A DNA stretch of 64,000 nucleotides from Sphingomonas sp. UBA978 (GTDB lineage: Bacteria; Pseudomonadota; Alphaproteobacteria; Sphingomonadales; Sphingomonadaceae). Of the stretch, positions 1 to 7,665 are shown piece after piece. A program made the translations under genes and the position numbers. The notes below the pieces were generated by a model, which searched no databases, was not told the origin of the DNA, and was given only the letters and a program-made list of their open reading frames with translations. The DNA lies in NCBI RefSeq assembly GCF_002292295.1, contig NZ_DBBS01000021.1, forward strand, positions 62,001 through 126,000, read 5' to 3'. Each line of letters opens with the position of its first letter. Positions within the stretch are counted from its first letter, which is position 1.

Positions 1-1060
1 TGCGCAGGCCGCGCTGCACCAGCGCGCCGCCACCGATCGGCAGGGCGGGTGGGCTCCAGCCGGTGAGATCCGCGGTATCGGCACCCGCGATGAGCAGGCG
101 ATCGGTCGCACTGGCGAGGCCGGCACGATAGGCGAGCGCGCGCGACCCTTCGTCGCCGGCGCCCTGCGTTGCGGCGATCAGCCGCTTCCGATCCGCATTC
201 GACAGCTTGAGCCGCGCCCCGACACCGTCGGCGGCATCGGCGGGCAACAGCGCGGCGAGGCGGCGGATCGCATCGGGGGGAATGCCGGCCGCCGCCTCGC
301 GCGCGGCGAGCGTCGCCAGCGTTCCGGCATCGGTGATCTCGGGCAGGACGGCGCAGAAGATGCCGTGCTCGATCATCAGCGCGATCACCGGCACCGCGTG
401 GCGCGCGACCAGCAGCTTGAGCAGTTCGGCGGCGATGCGCTCGCGCGACAAGGCCATCAGGTCGTTGGCGCGCGCGGCGCAGGCGGCAAGGCCTTCGGGG
501 TCGATCGCGGACTGGTCCGCCGCGCCGAACCGGGCGTGGAAGCGGAAGAAGCGCAGGATGCGCAGATGGTCCTCGGCAATGCGGCGGTAGGCGTCGCCGA
601 TGAAGCGGACGCGGCCGGCCGCCAGATCGTGGAGGCCGTCGAACGCGTCGAACACCGCACCCGTCTCCGGATCGGCGTAGAGCGCGTTCATCGTGAAGTC
701 GCGGCGGGCGCCATCCTCCTCCCATGCATCGGTGAAGGCGACGACCGCATGGCGGCCATCGGTCGACACGTCGCGGCGCAGCGTCGTCACCTCGATCGGG
801 CCGTCGGGCAGGATCGCGGTGACGGTGCCGTGCGCGAGGCCGGTCGGCACCGCGCGGATGCCCGCACTCTTCAGGCGATCGAGCACCACCTCCGGCAGCA
901 GCCGGGTAGCAAGGTCGATATCGGCGGGATCGAGGCCGAGCAAGGTGTCGCGCACCACCCCGCCAACCAGCCGCGTCTGTTCCGCGCCGCCGAGCGCGGC
1001 GATCAAAGCGGCGAAGCCGTTGCGCGGGGCAATCCGGTCGAGCGGCAGCGTCAGGCCCAT
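1..1060 (-). CDS. CCA tRNA nucleotidyltransferase (partial, C-terminus beyond window)
   Basis: This class II poly(A) polymerase/CCA-adding family enzyme repairs or adds the 3' CCA end of tRNAs. The minus-strand reading frame is open from an ATG at 1058-1060 to the window edge, giving about 353 residues, so the C-terminus is missing. The N-terminal nucleotidyltransferase signature GGVVRDTLLG followed by DIDLAT is clear, as are RRDFTMNALY and the RFHARF stretch of the RNA-binding domain. The start lies inside the end of the upstream NUDIX gene (10-base overlap), which implies co-transcription and translational coupling. The NUDIX-CCA pairing is common in alphaproteobacteria (family knowledge). 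Confidence 0.93.
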   Translation of the reverse strand, partial: MGLTLPLDRIAPRNGFAALIAALGGAEQTRLVGGVVRDTLLGLDPADIDLATRLLPEVVLDRLKSAGIRAVPTGLAHGTVTAILPDGPIEVTTLRRDVSTDGRHAVVAFTDAWEEDGARRDFTMNALYADPETGAVFDAFDGLHDLAAGRVRFIGDAYRRIAEDHLRILRFFRFHARFGAADQSAIDPEGLAACAARANDLMALSRERIAAELLKLLVARHAVPVIALMIEHGIFCAVLPEITDAGTLATLAAREAAAGIPPDAIRRLAALLPADAADGVGARLKLSNADRKRLIAATQGAGDEGSRALAYRAGLASATDRLLIAGADTADLTGWSPPALPIGGGALVQRGLR

Positions 1061-1647
1061 GCGAGCTGCCGCGACAGGTTGACGATCATCGCCGCGGTGG
1101 CGCCCCAGATGCGGCGATCGGCCCAGCGGATCTCATAATAATGGCGGGTGCGGCCCTGCCACTCCGCGCTCGCCTCGACCTGATTGGCGGGATCGAGCAG
1201 GAAATCGAGCGGCACCTCGAACACGCTCGCCACCTCCGCCTCGCTGGGGACCAGCGTCAGGTCGGGCGGGATCACGCCGAGCACCGGCGTCACCGTAAAG
1301 CCGGTGACGGTGCGATAGCGGTCGACCTCGCCGACCAGCATCACCGCGGAGGGCGGCAGCGCAATCTCCTCGTCCGCCTCGCGCAGCGCTGCGGCGATCG
1401 CGGTTTCGCCGGGGTCGATCCGGCCGCCGGGAAAGGCGACCTGCCCGGCGTGGTTGCGCAGCGTCTCGGTCCGCTGGGTCAGCAGGACGCCGGGGCGCGC
1501 GCGATCGGTCACCGCGACCAGCACCGCGGCGGGGGTCAGATCGGCCTCGTCGCGCACCTCCAGCTCGCGATGGTCGCCGGTCAGCAGCACCGGGCGCGTC
1601 GCACGGCCACGATCCAGCGCCTCGCCCAGCCGTTCGACCAGGCTCAT
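1051..1647 (-). CDS. NUDIX hydrolase, CoA pyrophosphatase type
   Basis: This 198-residue protein starts MSLVERLGEAL. It carries a NUDIX box (GGRIDPGETAIAAALREADEEI) with the upstream UPF0035-type segment LLTQRTETLRNHAGQVAFPGG, typical of CoA/acyl-CoA pyrophosphatases of the NudL/Nudt7 type. These split coenzyme A into phosphopantetheine and 3',5'-ADP, and the C-terminal region ending near RRIWGATAAMIVNL fits the family. The ATG overlaps the DUF1285 stop as ATGA, and its own 3' end overlaps the CCA transferase start by 10 bases, so the three genes form a minus-strand operon. The substrate is inferred from motif resemblance only. Confidence 0.9.
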   Translation of the reverse strand: MSLVERLGEALDRGRATRPVLLTGDHRELEVRDEADLTPAAVLVAVTDRARPGVLLTQRTETLRNHAGQVAFPGGRIDPGETAIAAALREADEEIALPPSAVMLVGEVDRYRTVTGFTVTPVLGVIPPDLTLVPSEAEVASVFEVPLDFLLDPANQVEASAEWQGRTRHYYEIRWADRRIWGATAAMIVNLSRQLAWA

Positions 1648-2225
1648 GCAGTGGGTTCCGATGGGGCGGGTTCCAGAGGGAAGAAGGCGCCGTCGCTCCA
1701 CACGCCGGGGCGCGCCGCATCGTCGGCGAGGGCGCGCTCGGCGAGGTCGTAATAGACCGCACGCGCGACCAGCGCTTCCAGTCCGCCGCGGACGTGGAGA
1801 TAGGGGCGCGGACCGTCCTCGCCCTCGGCGAAGCGCAGCGGATGGTCGGGGCCGGCGGTGACGAGATCGCCGGTGTTGAGCCGGAAGGCGAGGCGGGCGG
1901 CGCTGCCCTCGCCCTCGGCCTTCATCTCGACCGCGACGAACGGCGCATCCTCGACCGCAATGTCGAGCTTCTCGACCGGGGTGACGAGGACGTAGCGGCC
2001 ATCTGCCTCGCGGCGCAGGATCGTCGAGAACAATCGCACCATCGCCTGACGGCCGATCGGCGACCCCTGGTGGAACCAGGTGCCATCGCGCGCGATCCGC
2101 ATCTCGCTGTCGCCGCAATGCGTCGGGTTCCATTGCTCGACCGGCGGCAGGCGCCGCTGTTCGATCAGGGTCGCGATCTCGGCCAGGCTGAGCGTCGCGA
2201 TGTCGGGCAGGTCCTCCATCGGCAT
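1644..2225 (-). CDS. DUF1285 domain-containing protein
   Basis: This 193-residue protein begins MPMEDLPDIATLSLAEIATL and contains the family core: HCGDSEMRIARDGTWFHQGSPIGRQAMVRLFSTILRREADG, then YVLVTPVEKLDIAVEDAPFVAVEM. DUF1285 proteins are conserved in proteobacteria, often next to a CoA-pyrophosphatase NUDIX gene and a CCA-adding enzyme as here. Their biochemical role is not established. No signal peptide or membrane segment is visible, so it is probably cytoplasmic. It is the first gene of the overlapping DUF1285-NUDIX-CCA operon. Confidence 0.85.
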   Translation of the reverse strand: MPMEDLPDIATLSLAEIATLIEQRRLPPVEQWNPTHCGDSEMRIARDGTWFHQGSPIGRQAMVRLFSTILRREADGRYVLVTPVEKLDIAVEDAPFVAVEMKAEGEGSAARLAFRLNTGDLVTAGPDHPLRFAEGEDGPRPYLHVRGGLEALVARAVYYDLAERALADDAARPGVWSDGAFFPLEPAPSEPTA

Positions 2226-2273
2226 CGGGGCGAGGTAGGGATTGTGGCGGTGCGCGTAAAGGCGCGAGACCGG

Positions 2274-2786
2274 TCAGGTGACGGCGGCGACCGCGGGGCC
2301 GAGCAGACCGGCGACGGCGGGGACGGCGTCGCCGCGGGCGAGCAGCCGGTGGCGCTCGACCGGACCGGGCAAGCGCCAGTCGGCGGTGCGATTCGCGTCG
2401 AACCCGAAGAAGCGGCCGTAATATTCGGGATCGCCGATCAGCATCAGCGCGTCGTCCAGCCCCTCCGCATGCGCCGCGTCGAGCGCGCGCGTCATCAACT
2501 GCCGGCCGATGCCGTCGCGCTGGAAGCCGGGGTCGACCGCGACGGGGCCGATCATCACCAGCGGCCGGGCCTCGCCGTCGTCGCCGTGCAGCCGGACCGG
2601 CCAGCACTGGATGGTGCCGATCAGGCGCCCGTCCGCGACCGCGGCGAGGCTGAGCGCGGCCAGCGGTGCGGCGAGGCCGCGAACCTTGTAGGCGGTGCGG
2701 CTGTGCCGATCGGGCCCGAACGCGCGGTCGAGCAGCGCCTCCACGGCGGCTCCGTCGACGGTGCTGAGCGGCACGAATGCGATCAC
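2274..2786 (-). CDS. GNAT family N-acetyltransferase
   Basis: A single-domain GNAT acetyltransferase of 170 residues. The acetyl-CoA binding core VDPGFQRDGIGRQLMTRALDAA is clear, followed by the DALMLIGDPEYYGRFFGFDANR segment seen in YhbS-like members. The reading frame extends further upstream, but that extension is arginine/proline-rich and overlaps folB. The GTG at 2784-2786 (VIAFVPLSTVDG) matches the usual N-terminus and is preferred. The gene is divergent from folB with about 130 bases between. The acyl acceptor is not predictable. Confidence 0.85.
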   Translation of the reverse strand: MIAFVPLSTVDGAAVEALLDRAFGPDRHSRTAYKVRGLAAPLAALSLAAVADGRLIGTIQCWPVRLHGDDGEARPLVMIGPVAVDPGFQRDGIGRQLMTRALDAAHAEGLDDALMLIGDPEYYGRFFGFDANRTADWRLPGPVERHRLLARGDAVPAVAGLLGPAVAAVT

Positions 2787-2916
2787 GGCGGCGTTCCTTT
2801 CCGGCCCGCCGGTGCGATCCAGCGGCGGGCGGGCCGCGCGCATGGCGCCCGGGGCGGGCGAACGCAAGCGGAATGCGATTCGCGTGGGCGCGCGGGTCTT
2901 GCTAGAGGGCCGCGCC

Positions 2917-3288
2917 ATGCAAGACAGTCTACAGCTGGAGGTCCACGACCTCGAGGTCCAGGTGCTCACCGGTATCTATTCGGAGGAAACGCACCTGCCG
3001 CAGCCGCTGCGGATCGACCTGACCGTCGACCTGCGCTGTCCCGATCGCTTTGCGCCCGAGACACCGTTGTCGGCGTCGAAAAACTATCTCGATCTGAAAC
3101 ATGCGGCGACGAGCGCGCTGCCCGAGGGGCTGCATTTCACGCTGATCGAGGCGGTGGCGGATCACATCTGCGAGACATTGTTCCTCGGCGACGAGCGGGT
3201 GCTGCGCGTGCGGGTCAAGATCGTGAAGCTGGCGATCGCGGAGGCCGGCGAATCGATCGGCATCACCCTGGTCCGCAATCGCCGCTGA
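2917..3288 (+). CDS. folB: Dihydroneopterin aldolase
   Basis: FolB converts 7,8-dihydroneopterin to 6-hydroxymethyl-dihydropterin and glycolaldehyde in tetrahydrofolate biosynthesis. The 123-residue protein fits the usual size. The segment LTGIYSEETHLPQPLRIDLTVDL matches the family's GIYPEE-like active-site region, and the C-terminal VRVKIVKL carries the expected lysine. The ATG at 2917 gives the usual N-terminus (MQDSLQLEVHDLEV); longer in-frame starts run over the GNAT promoter side and add arginine-rich sequence unlike the family. The gene appears monocistronic and converges with the next gene on the minus strand. Confidence 0.92.
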   Translation: MQDSLQLEVHDLEVQVLTGIYSEETHLPQPLRIDLTVDLRCPDRFAPETPLSASKNYLDLKHAATSALPEGLHFTLIEAVADHICETLFLGDERVLRVRVKIVKLAIAEAGESIGITLVRNRR

Positions 3289-3295
3289 TCCGGCG

Positions 3296-4174
3296 TCAGC
3301 GCAGCTGGCGCGTCCGTCCGCAGGCGCCCAGTTGCTGCACGACGAAGGCATAATCCTCACGCGCGATCCCCGCATTGGCGGGGTCGAGCGAGGCGGTGCT
3401 GCGCTCCGGCAGGCTCGCGGGCAGTGCGCAGGCGAGCCGATACCACAGCAGCGTATCGCGCGCCGGCGGGGCGGCGGCCTCGTCGACGATCTCCGACAGC
3501 GCGACCGCATAGCGCGGCTGTTCGCCCGGGCGGCGCAGCACGGTCAGCGACACCGGTGCACCGTTGGCGGTGGTCAGGAACACCTGCGTCTCGCCCTCTC
3601 CGGGCAGTGCGCCGGGGACGTGGAAGGCGTTGCCGATGCCGGTGATGACCGGCGGCGCGTCGGCGGCGACGAGCCCTTGCGCGATGGCGCGGATGCGCTG
3701 GTCGTCGGCGGGCGTCCAGGCAACCTGCGCGTCGGGCGCGACGAGCTGGATCTGCCCCGGCATCCCCGCCACCGGGCGGCCGAACAGCAGCACGCGCAAC
3801 TTCTTCAACTTCGGCATGCGACCGGTGGCATCGGGCGCGACATCAAGCAGATAGCCGATTCGCGGCGGCAGGCCGCCGGTACCGCGGACGAGCGCGACGA
3901 CGTCCGCCTCGACATAGAAGCGCGTCGATCCGGGCGCGACCCCGGTGGCGTCGGCGCCCTTCAGCCGGATCGCCGAGCGGATCGTCGCGTCGGCGATGAT
4001 CGGCGCGGCGATGACCAGATCGGCGAGGTCGGCATAGCCCGTTCCCGTCGCGGCCGGAGCGGCGGCCTGCGCGGGCGTTGCCTGTGCAGGGGGGCGTGCG
4101 GGGGTGGGGGGCGCGGCAAGCTGCATCGCGAGCGCGATGCCGGTCGGCAGGACGATGCGGAAACCCGGTGTCAT
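3296..4174 (-). CDS. Hypothetical secreted protein
   Basis: This 292-residue protein has an N-terminal hydrophobic stretch (MTPGFRIVLPTGIALAMQLAA), then an Ala/Pro-rich linker and a mature domain of unknown fold. The pattern suggests export to the periplasm. The phrase YADLADLVIAAPIIADATIRSAIRL recalls uncharacterised proteins I associate with sphingomonads, but I cannot name a domain. The ATG at 4172-4174 is chosen because it places the hydrophobic stretch at the N-terminus; upstream in-frame sequence is basic and low complexity. It diverges from tonB, with 217 bases between the starts. Confidence 0.7.
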   Translation of the reverse strand: MTPGFRIVLPTGIALAMQLAAPPTPARPPAQATPAQAAAPAATGTGYADLADLVIAAPIIADATIRSAIRLKGADATGVAPGSTRFYVEADVVALVRGTGGLPPRIGYLLDVAPDATGRMPKLKKLRVLLFGRPVAGMPGQIQLVAPDAQVAWTPADDQRIRAIAQGLVAADAPPVITGIGNAFHVPGALPGEGETQVFLTTANGAPVSLTVLRRPGEQPRYAVALSEIVDEAAAPPARDTLLWYRLACALPASLPERSTASLDPANAGIAREDYAFVVQQLGACGRTRQLR

Positions 4175-4391
4175 GTCGCTTTCGCTAGCCGAGTGCACCT
4201 GAACGATACAGAAATAATTCTGTCTCGAAGCGATTGTACGTTTGTTGCGTCCGACAAAGCGTTTGCGTGCCGGGAAACGGGACGATAGGGTTCGGTCACT
4301 GCCACGCACGGCTTCAGCCGGGGCAGGGGCCTACGCGCGTTCTTCCCCCGGGCGCTGCGAGGACCACGAGATTAGGGAGTGTCGTTGCTGA

Positions 4392-5063
4392 ATGGCCTAT
4401 GCTGACCAGAAGATGTCCGGTGGCAGGGTGGTCGCGATCGTCATCGTCGTGCTCATCCATGCCGCGCTGGGCTATGCCTTCGTCACCGGGCTCGCGTACC
4501 AATACGTGAAGAAAGCCCAAGAAAAACTTAATACGTTCGACGTGGAGGAGCCGCCTCCCCCGCCGCCGGACGAGCCGCCGCCCCCTCCGCCCGACACGCC
4601 GATGACGCCGCCACCGGTGGTTTCGCCTCCGCCGATCGTGCAGAATCCCAATCCGCCGCCCGTGGTCATCCAGACGGTCTCGACGCCGCCGCCCGCCGTC
4701 AATCTGACGCCGATCGCTGCGCCGCCGGCTCCGCCTGCGCCCCCGGCACCCGCCGCCCCCGTCGTCAGCAAGGCGGCAGGCGCGAAGGGCAATCCCGCGG
4801 AATGGATCTCGCAGGACGACTATCCGCCCAGCTCGCTGCGCGGAAACGAGGAAGGGACCAGCGCGATCGCCTGGACGATCAACACGCAGGGTCGCGTCGA
4901 GAATTGCCGCGTCACGGCGTCGAGCGGTTCGGCCGCCCTGGATCGTGCGGCATGTCAGGCGATCACGCGGCGGGGTCGTTACACCCCGGCGCAGGATGCG
5001 TCCGGCAACCCGATCGCCACGTCGTCGTCGCGTCGCGTGGTCTGGAAGATCCCGAAGGAATGA
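4392..5063 (+). CDS. tonB: Energy transducer TonB
   Basis: TonB carries proton-motive-force energy from the ExbB/ExbD inner-membrane motor to outer-membrane TonB-dependent receptors. The 223-residue protein has one N-terminal membrane anchor (GGRVVAIVIVVLIHAALGYAFV). A long proline-rich periplasmic spacer (EEPPPPPPDEPPPPPP and PAPPAPPAPAAP repeats) follows, and the C-terminal TonB domain has SSLRGNEEGTSAIAWTINTQGRV and ends VVWKIPKE. An AGGGAG-like ribosome site lies about 12 bases before the ATG. It heads the tonB-exbB-exbD-exbD operon; the spacer to exbB carries a strong hairpin. The two receptors at 29-35 kb are plausible clients. Confidence 0.94.
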   Translation: MAYADQKMSGGRVVAIVIVVLIHAALGYAFVTGLAYQYVKKAQEKLNTFDVEEPPPPPPDEPPPPPPDTPMTPPPVVSPPPIVQNPNPPPVVIQTVSTPPPAVNLTPIAAPPAPPAPPAPAAPVVSKAAGAKGNPAEWISQDDYPPSSLRGNEEGTSAIAWTINTQGRVENCRVTASSGSAALDRAACQAITRRGRYTPAQDASGNPIATSSSRRVVWKIPKE

Positions 5064-5070
5064 TGCGGTC

Positions 5071-5110
5071 CCCGCCTGACCGTCCGGAATTGGCCGGACG
5101 GGCAGGCGGG
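5071..5110 (+). other. Intercistronic hairpin between tonB and exbB
   Basis: Arms at 5071-5087 and 5094-5110 pair over 17 positions with one mismatch around the loop AATTGG. There is no T-tract, so it is not a canonical intrinsic terminator. It could stabilise mRNA ends, partially attenuate transcription, or set TonB to ExbB stoichiometry (inference). Confidence 0.7.
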
Positions 5111-5154
5111 TCCTCCCCGAACTTCTACCCCGTTTGATAAGGACTCAATTCACC

Positions 5155-5952
5155 ATGCTCACCACCATTCTCGCGGCCGGCGGCACCGCGGCAGCCGAAA
5201 ACCAGTTCGGCCTCCAGGCCGCGCTGAAGGAAGGCGGCCTGATCTCGCAGTCGGTCTTCACGATCCTCGTGCTGATGTCGATCGTCTCCTTCTACATCCT
5301 GTTCTCGAAGCTGTTCGAGCAGCAGAAGATCATGAACCAGGCGAAGCGCGTCCGTCAGGGCTTCTGGCAGTCGACCTCGCTTCGCGAGGGTTCGGCCAAG
5401 CTCGAGAAGAACTCGGCCTACAAGCAGCTCGTCGACGACGGCCTGCAGGCGCAGGACCAGCACGCCAAGCTGACCGATCCGGTCGAGGCGCACGACTGGC
5501 TGCACGGTTCGCTCGCCCGTTCGGAAGCAGCGATCAACTCGAAGCTGGGTGGCGGTCTCGCCTTCCTCGCGACGGTCGGAGCGACCGCACCGTTCATCGG
5601 TCTGTTCGGCACCGTGGTCGGCATCTACCGCGCGCTCATCAAGATCGGCGCGTCGGGCGATCCCTCGATCGACAAGGTCGCCGGCCCGGTCGGTGAGGCG
5701 CTCATCATGACCGCACTCGGCCTCGTCGTCGCGGTTCCGGCCGTGCTCGCCTACAACTGGCTGCAGCGCCGCAACAAGTCGATCGCGGAGGACCTGTCGG
5801 CCTTCTCGAACGACGTGCTGGGCTTCCTCGCCTCGAACGGCGCGGTGAAGCCGACGCTGGCCGGTGCGCCTGCGCCGAAGGCAGCTCCGGTGAAGCCGGC
5901 AGCGGCTACCACGACCGCCGGCCAGACCGGTGGCGTGCAGACCCGCCCGTAA
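5155..5952 (+). CDS. exbB: MotA/TolQ/ExbB proton channel family protein
   Basis: ExbB forms the pentameric inner-membrane proton channel that, with ExbD, energises TonB. The 265-residue protein has an N-terminal membrane segment (SQSVFTILVLMSIVSFYILF), a cytoplasmic region, and two more membrane helices. These include the hallmark GLAFLATVGATAPFIGLFGTVVGIYRAL and EALIMTALGLVVAVPAVLAYNWLQRR. The C-terminal tail is Ala/Pro-rich. The ATG at 5155 follows a good AAGGAC ribosome site; an in-frame TTG at 5134 is less likely. It is the second gene of the ton operon. Confidence 0.95.
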   Translation: MLTTILAAGGTAAAENQFGLQAALKEGGLISQSVFTILVLMSIVSFYILFSKLFEQQKIMNQAKRVRQGFWQSTSLREGSAKLEKNSAYKQLVDDGLQAQDQHAKLTDPVEAHDWLHGSLARSEAAINSKLGGGLAFLATVGATAPFIGLFGTVVGIYRALIKIGASGDPSIDKVAGPVGEALIMTALGLVVAVPAVLAYNWLQRRNKSIAEDLSAFSNDVLGFLASNGAVKPTLAGAPAPKAAPVKPAAATTTAGQTGGVQTRP

Positions 5953-5966
5953 AGACCAAAGGCTGC

Positions 5967-6017
5967 GGGGCCGCCACGATGGCGGTCCCGCTACCGGTCG
6001 ATGGCCCGAAGCCATCG
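5967..6017 (+). other. Two hairpins between exbB and exbD
   Basis: A first stem pairs 5967-5975 with 5981-5989 (one G-T type mismatch). A second, perfect 7-bp stem pairs 5999-6005 with 6011-6017 around CCGAA. Neither is followed by a T-run. With the hairpin after tonB, every early intercistronic gap of the operon contains RNA structure. Confidence 0.6.
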
Positions 6018-6046
6018 GCAAGAGGAATGGATAGGATAGCTCGCAC

Positions 6047-6532
6047 ATGGCGATGAGCGCTGGCGGAGGAGGAGGTTCCTCCGAAAAACCACTGTCGGAC
6101 ATCAACACCACGCCCCTCGTGGACGTGATGCTGGTGCTTCTGATCATCTTCCTGATCGCCGTTCCGGTCGCAATCCAGACGGTCAAGGGCATCGTCCTGC
6201 CCAAGGTGCGTTTCGATCCGACGACGACCAAGCCCGAGAACGTGTTGCTCTCGGTCACGACCGGCCCGGACGGCAATTGTCTGGTGTATTGGGGCACGTC
6301 CCCGATCACGAGCAAGGACCTGCTGACCCGCGCGGTCGACAAGCTGAAGCTGGAAATCGAACGTCAGGGCGGCGCAGGCAACCCCGATCTCGAACTTCCC
6401 GAAGTCCACATCCGCGGCGACGTGAACACGCCGTACAAGTGCATCGGCGGTTCGGTGTACACGATGCAGCAGGCCGGGTTCGCCAAGGTCGGCTTCATCT
6501 CGCAGCCGCCACCCGCGGGCGGCGCGTCCTAA
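6047..6532 (+). CDS. exbD: ExbD/TolR family biopolymer transporter (first copy)
   Basis: ExbD is the dimeric, single-helix partner of ExbB with a periplasmic domain. The 161-residue protein has the signature DINTTPLVDVMLVLLIIFLIAVPV, including the conserved membrane Asp required for proton use. A periplasmic domain follows with two cysteines (GNCLVYWG and PYKCIGG), which could form a disulfide and are unusual for ExbD. It lies between exbB and a second exbD. Two tandem exbD genes are known in Xanthomonas and sphingomonads (family knowledge). Confidence 0.94.
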   Translation: MAMSAGGGGGSSEKPLSDINTTPLVDVMLVLLIIFLIAVPVAIQTVKGIVLPKVRFDPTTTKPENVLLSVTTGPDGNCLVYWGTSPITSKDLLTRAVDKLKLEIERQGGAGNPDLELPEVHIRGDVNTPYKCIGGSVYTMQQAGFAKVGFISQPPPAGGAS

Positions 6533-6562
6533 TCCGTACCGGCCGACCCAGGAGTATCTGAC

Positions 6563-6991
6563 ATGGCAATGAGTGGTGGTTCGGAAGACGGCGAACCGAT
6601 GATGGAAATGAACACGACGCCGTTGATCGACGTCATGCTCGTGCTCCTCATCATGTTCATCATTACGCTTCCCATCCCGACCCACGCGGTGAAGGTGGAT
6701 CTGCCGGTTAATGACCCGCGGAACCAGACGCCGCCGGTCGATCCGCAGAAGAACAAGATCATCATCGATGCGGCAGGGACGGTGTCCTGGAACGGCGCGC
6801 CGGTCGACGAGGTCACGCTGCGCCAGTATCTCGATACGGCAGCGGCGATCAATCCGGAGCCGGAGCTGCACTTCCAGCCCGACCCGCAGGCGAAGTACGA
6901 CAAGGTCGACCAGACGCTGGCCGTCATCAAGCGGTCCGCGGTCACCAAGCTCGGCTTCATCGGCAACGAGCAGTATCGCAACGACTTCTAA
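6563..6991 (+). CDS. exbD: ExbD/TolR family biopolymer transporter (second copy)
   Basis: A second ExbD, 142 residues, with EMNTTPLIDVMLVLLIMFIITLPIP as the membrane helix and its essential Asp. It then has VDLPVNDPRN and a periplasmic domain without the cysteine pair of the first copy. An AGGAGT ribosome site sits 8 bases before the ATG. Tandem but diverged ExbD proteins suggest a heterodimer or specialised periplasmic domains; this is inference. An inverted repeat that could end the operon follows at about 7019. Confidence 0.94.
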   Translation: MAMSGGSEDGEPMMEMNTTPLIDVMLVLLIMFIITLPIPTHAVKVDLPVNDPRNQTPPVDPQKNKIIIDAAGTVSWNGAPVDEVTLRQYLDTAAAINPEPELHFQPDPQAKYDKVDQTLAVIKRSAVTKLGFIGNEQYRNDF

Positions 6992-7018
6992 GGTCGCTTC
7001 GATAGATAGACGACGATA

Positions 7019-7046
7019 GGGCGGTTCCGCGAGGGGCCGCCCTTTC
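7019..7046 (+). terminator. Probable terminator after exbD
   Basis: An inverted repeat GGGCGG...CCGCCC is followed by a short T-rich run (TTTCCGTTTT) starting 28 bases after the second exbD stop. The stem is GC-rich and correctly placed to end the tonB operon; its T-tract is interrupted. Confidence 0.6.
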
Positions 7047-7203
7047 CGTTTTGGTGGGCTTGCAAGCGCGTTCCGGCAGTCAGCGATGGAAAGCAGACCT
7101 GCGGTGTTGCCGGGAAGAGCCGGCTTACTCTGGGCGGCTTCGCCTTCCCCGTCGTGGGCGGGTACTCATGACCTTCGGGCGGTAGGCCCGGCCCTGAAAA
7201 GAT

Positions 7204-7333
7204 TGATTCACGCGGAGGCGCGGAGGACGCGGAGAGTTGCGCCCGCGGCAACGTGGTGCTGCCATCGACGTGGTCCGGTGGGAAGGTGATCGATCAGGCA
7301 TGCGGAACACCTTCGCGCCTTCGCTTGAATCCA
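7204..7333. repeat. Structured repeat element, copy A
   Basis: It opens with GATTCACGCGGAGGCGCGGA and closes with CTTCGCGCCTTCGCTTGAATC, so the ends are imperfect inverted repeats. The interior (GTTGCGCCCGCGGCAACG, then a GGAACACC-containing end) aligns by eye with copy B at 7489-7621. No coding content is seen. It resembles a non-autonomous palindromic element of the REP or MITE kind. Confidence 0.55.
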
Positions 7334-7488
7334 ATCCTTCGTGCGATGCCTGTCAGCGCACCTTACGTCTCGACTGGACTGAGGTCGACGAGAAGTCGGA
7401 GCCACCCCGCTCATCATGCTGCCCGCCGGGGGCGGCGGCTGGAACTGCGTTACACCGGCCTTCAAACCCAGAGGCTGTCCGCCATGCC

Positions 7489-7621
7489 CGGGGCGCGGAG
7501 GACACGAAGGGGTTGCGCTCGCGGCAGCACGCCGCTTCTAATTAGAAAGCCGATGGGGAGGGCGACCGAACAGGCAGCCGGAACACCTCCGCGTCTCTGC
7601 GTCTCCGCGCGAAAACAATCT
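7489..7621. repeat. Structured repeat element, copy B
   Basis: Begins GGGGCGCGGAGGACACGAAG, then GTTGCGCTCGCGGCAGCA, and ends GGAACACCTCCGCGTCTCTG followed by CGTCTCCGCGCGAA. It is in the same orientation as copy A but diverged. The TTCTAATTAGAA palindrome inside it (7535-7546) is unique to this copy. Confidence 0.55.
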
Positions 7622-7665
7622 CTCAGGACCACCAGTGCGGGCCGTCACACCCGCCCGGACGACGA

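Larger units (their letters stand above)
6992..7665. other. Gene-free interval with terminator and two copies of a structured repeat
   Basis: No convincing gene. It begins with a probable terminator for the ton operon (7019-7043). Two direct copies of an approximately 130-bp element follow (7204-7333 and 7489-7621). Each starts with GCGGAGG-type periodic sequence and ends with the complementary CTCCGCG or CTTCGCG-type run. The same repeat family occurs at 56161-56473. Open frames here are low-complexity arginine/proline products and are rejected. Confidence 0.7.

Noticed and set aside
1794..3353. A 519-codon plus-strand frame across DUF1285, GNAT and folB
   Set aside because: It runs antisense or out of frame to well-supported genes, is rich in Arg, Ala and Gly, and shows no domain. 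High GC creates such open shadows.
7204..7545. Several short frames in the 6992-7665 gap
   Set aside because: They differ between the two repeat copies, lack ribosome sites and consist of Arg/Pro/Ser-rich sequence; the region is better explained by repeat elements.
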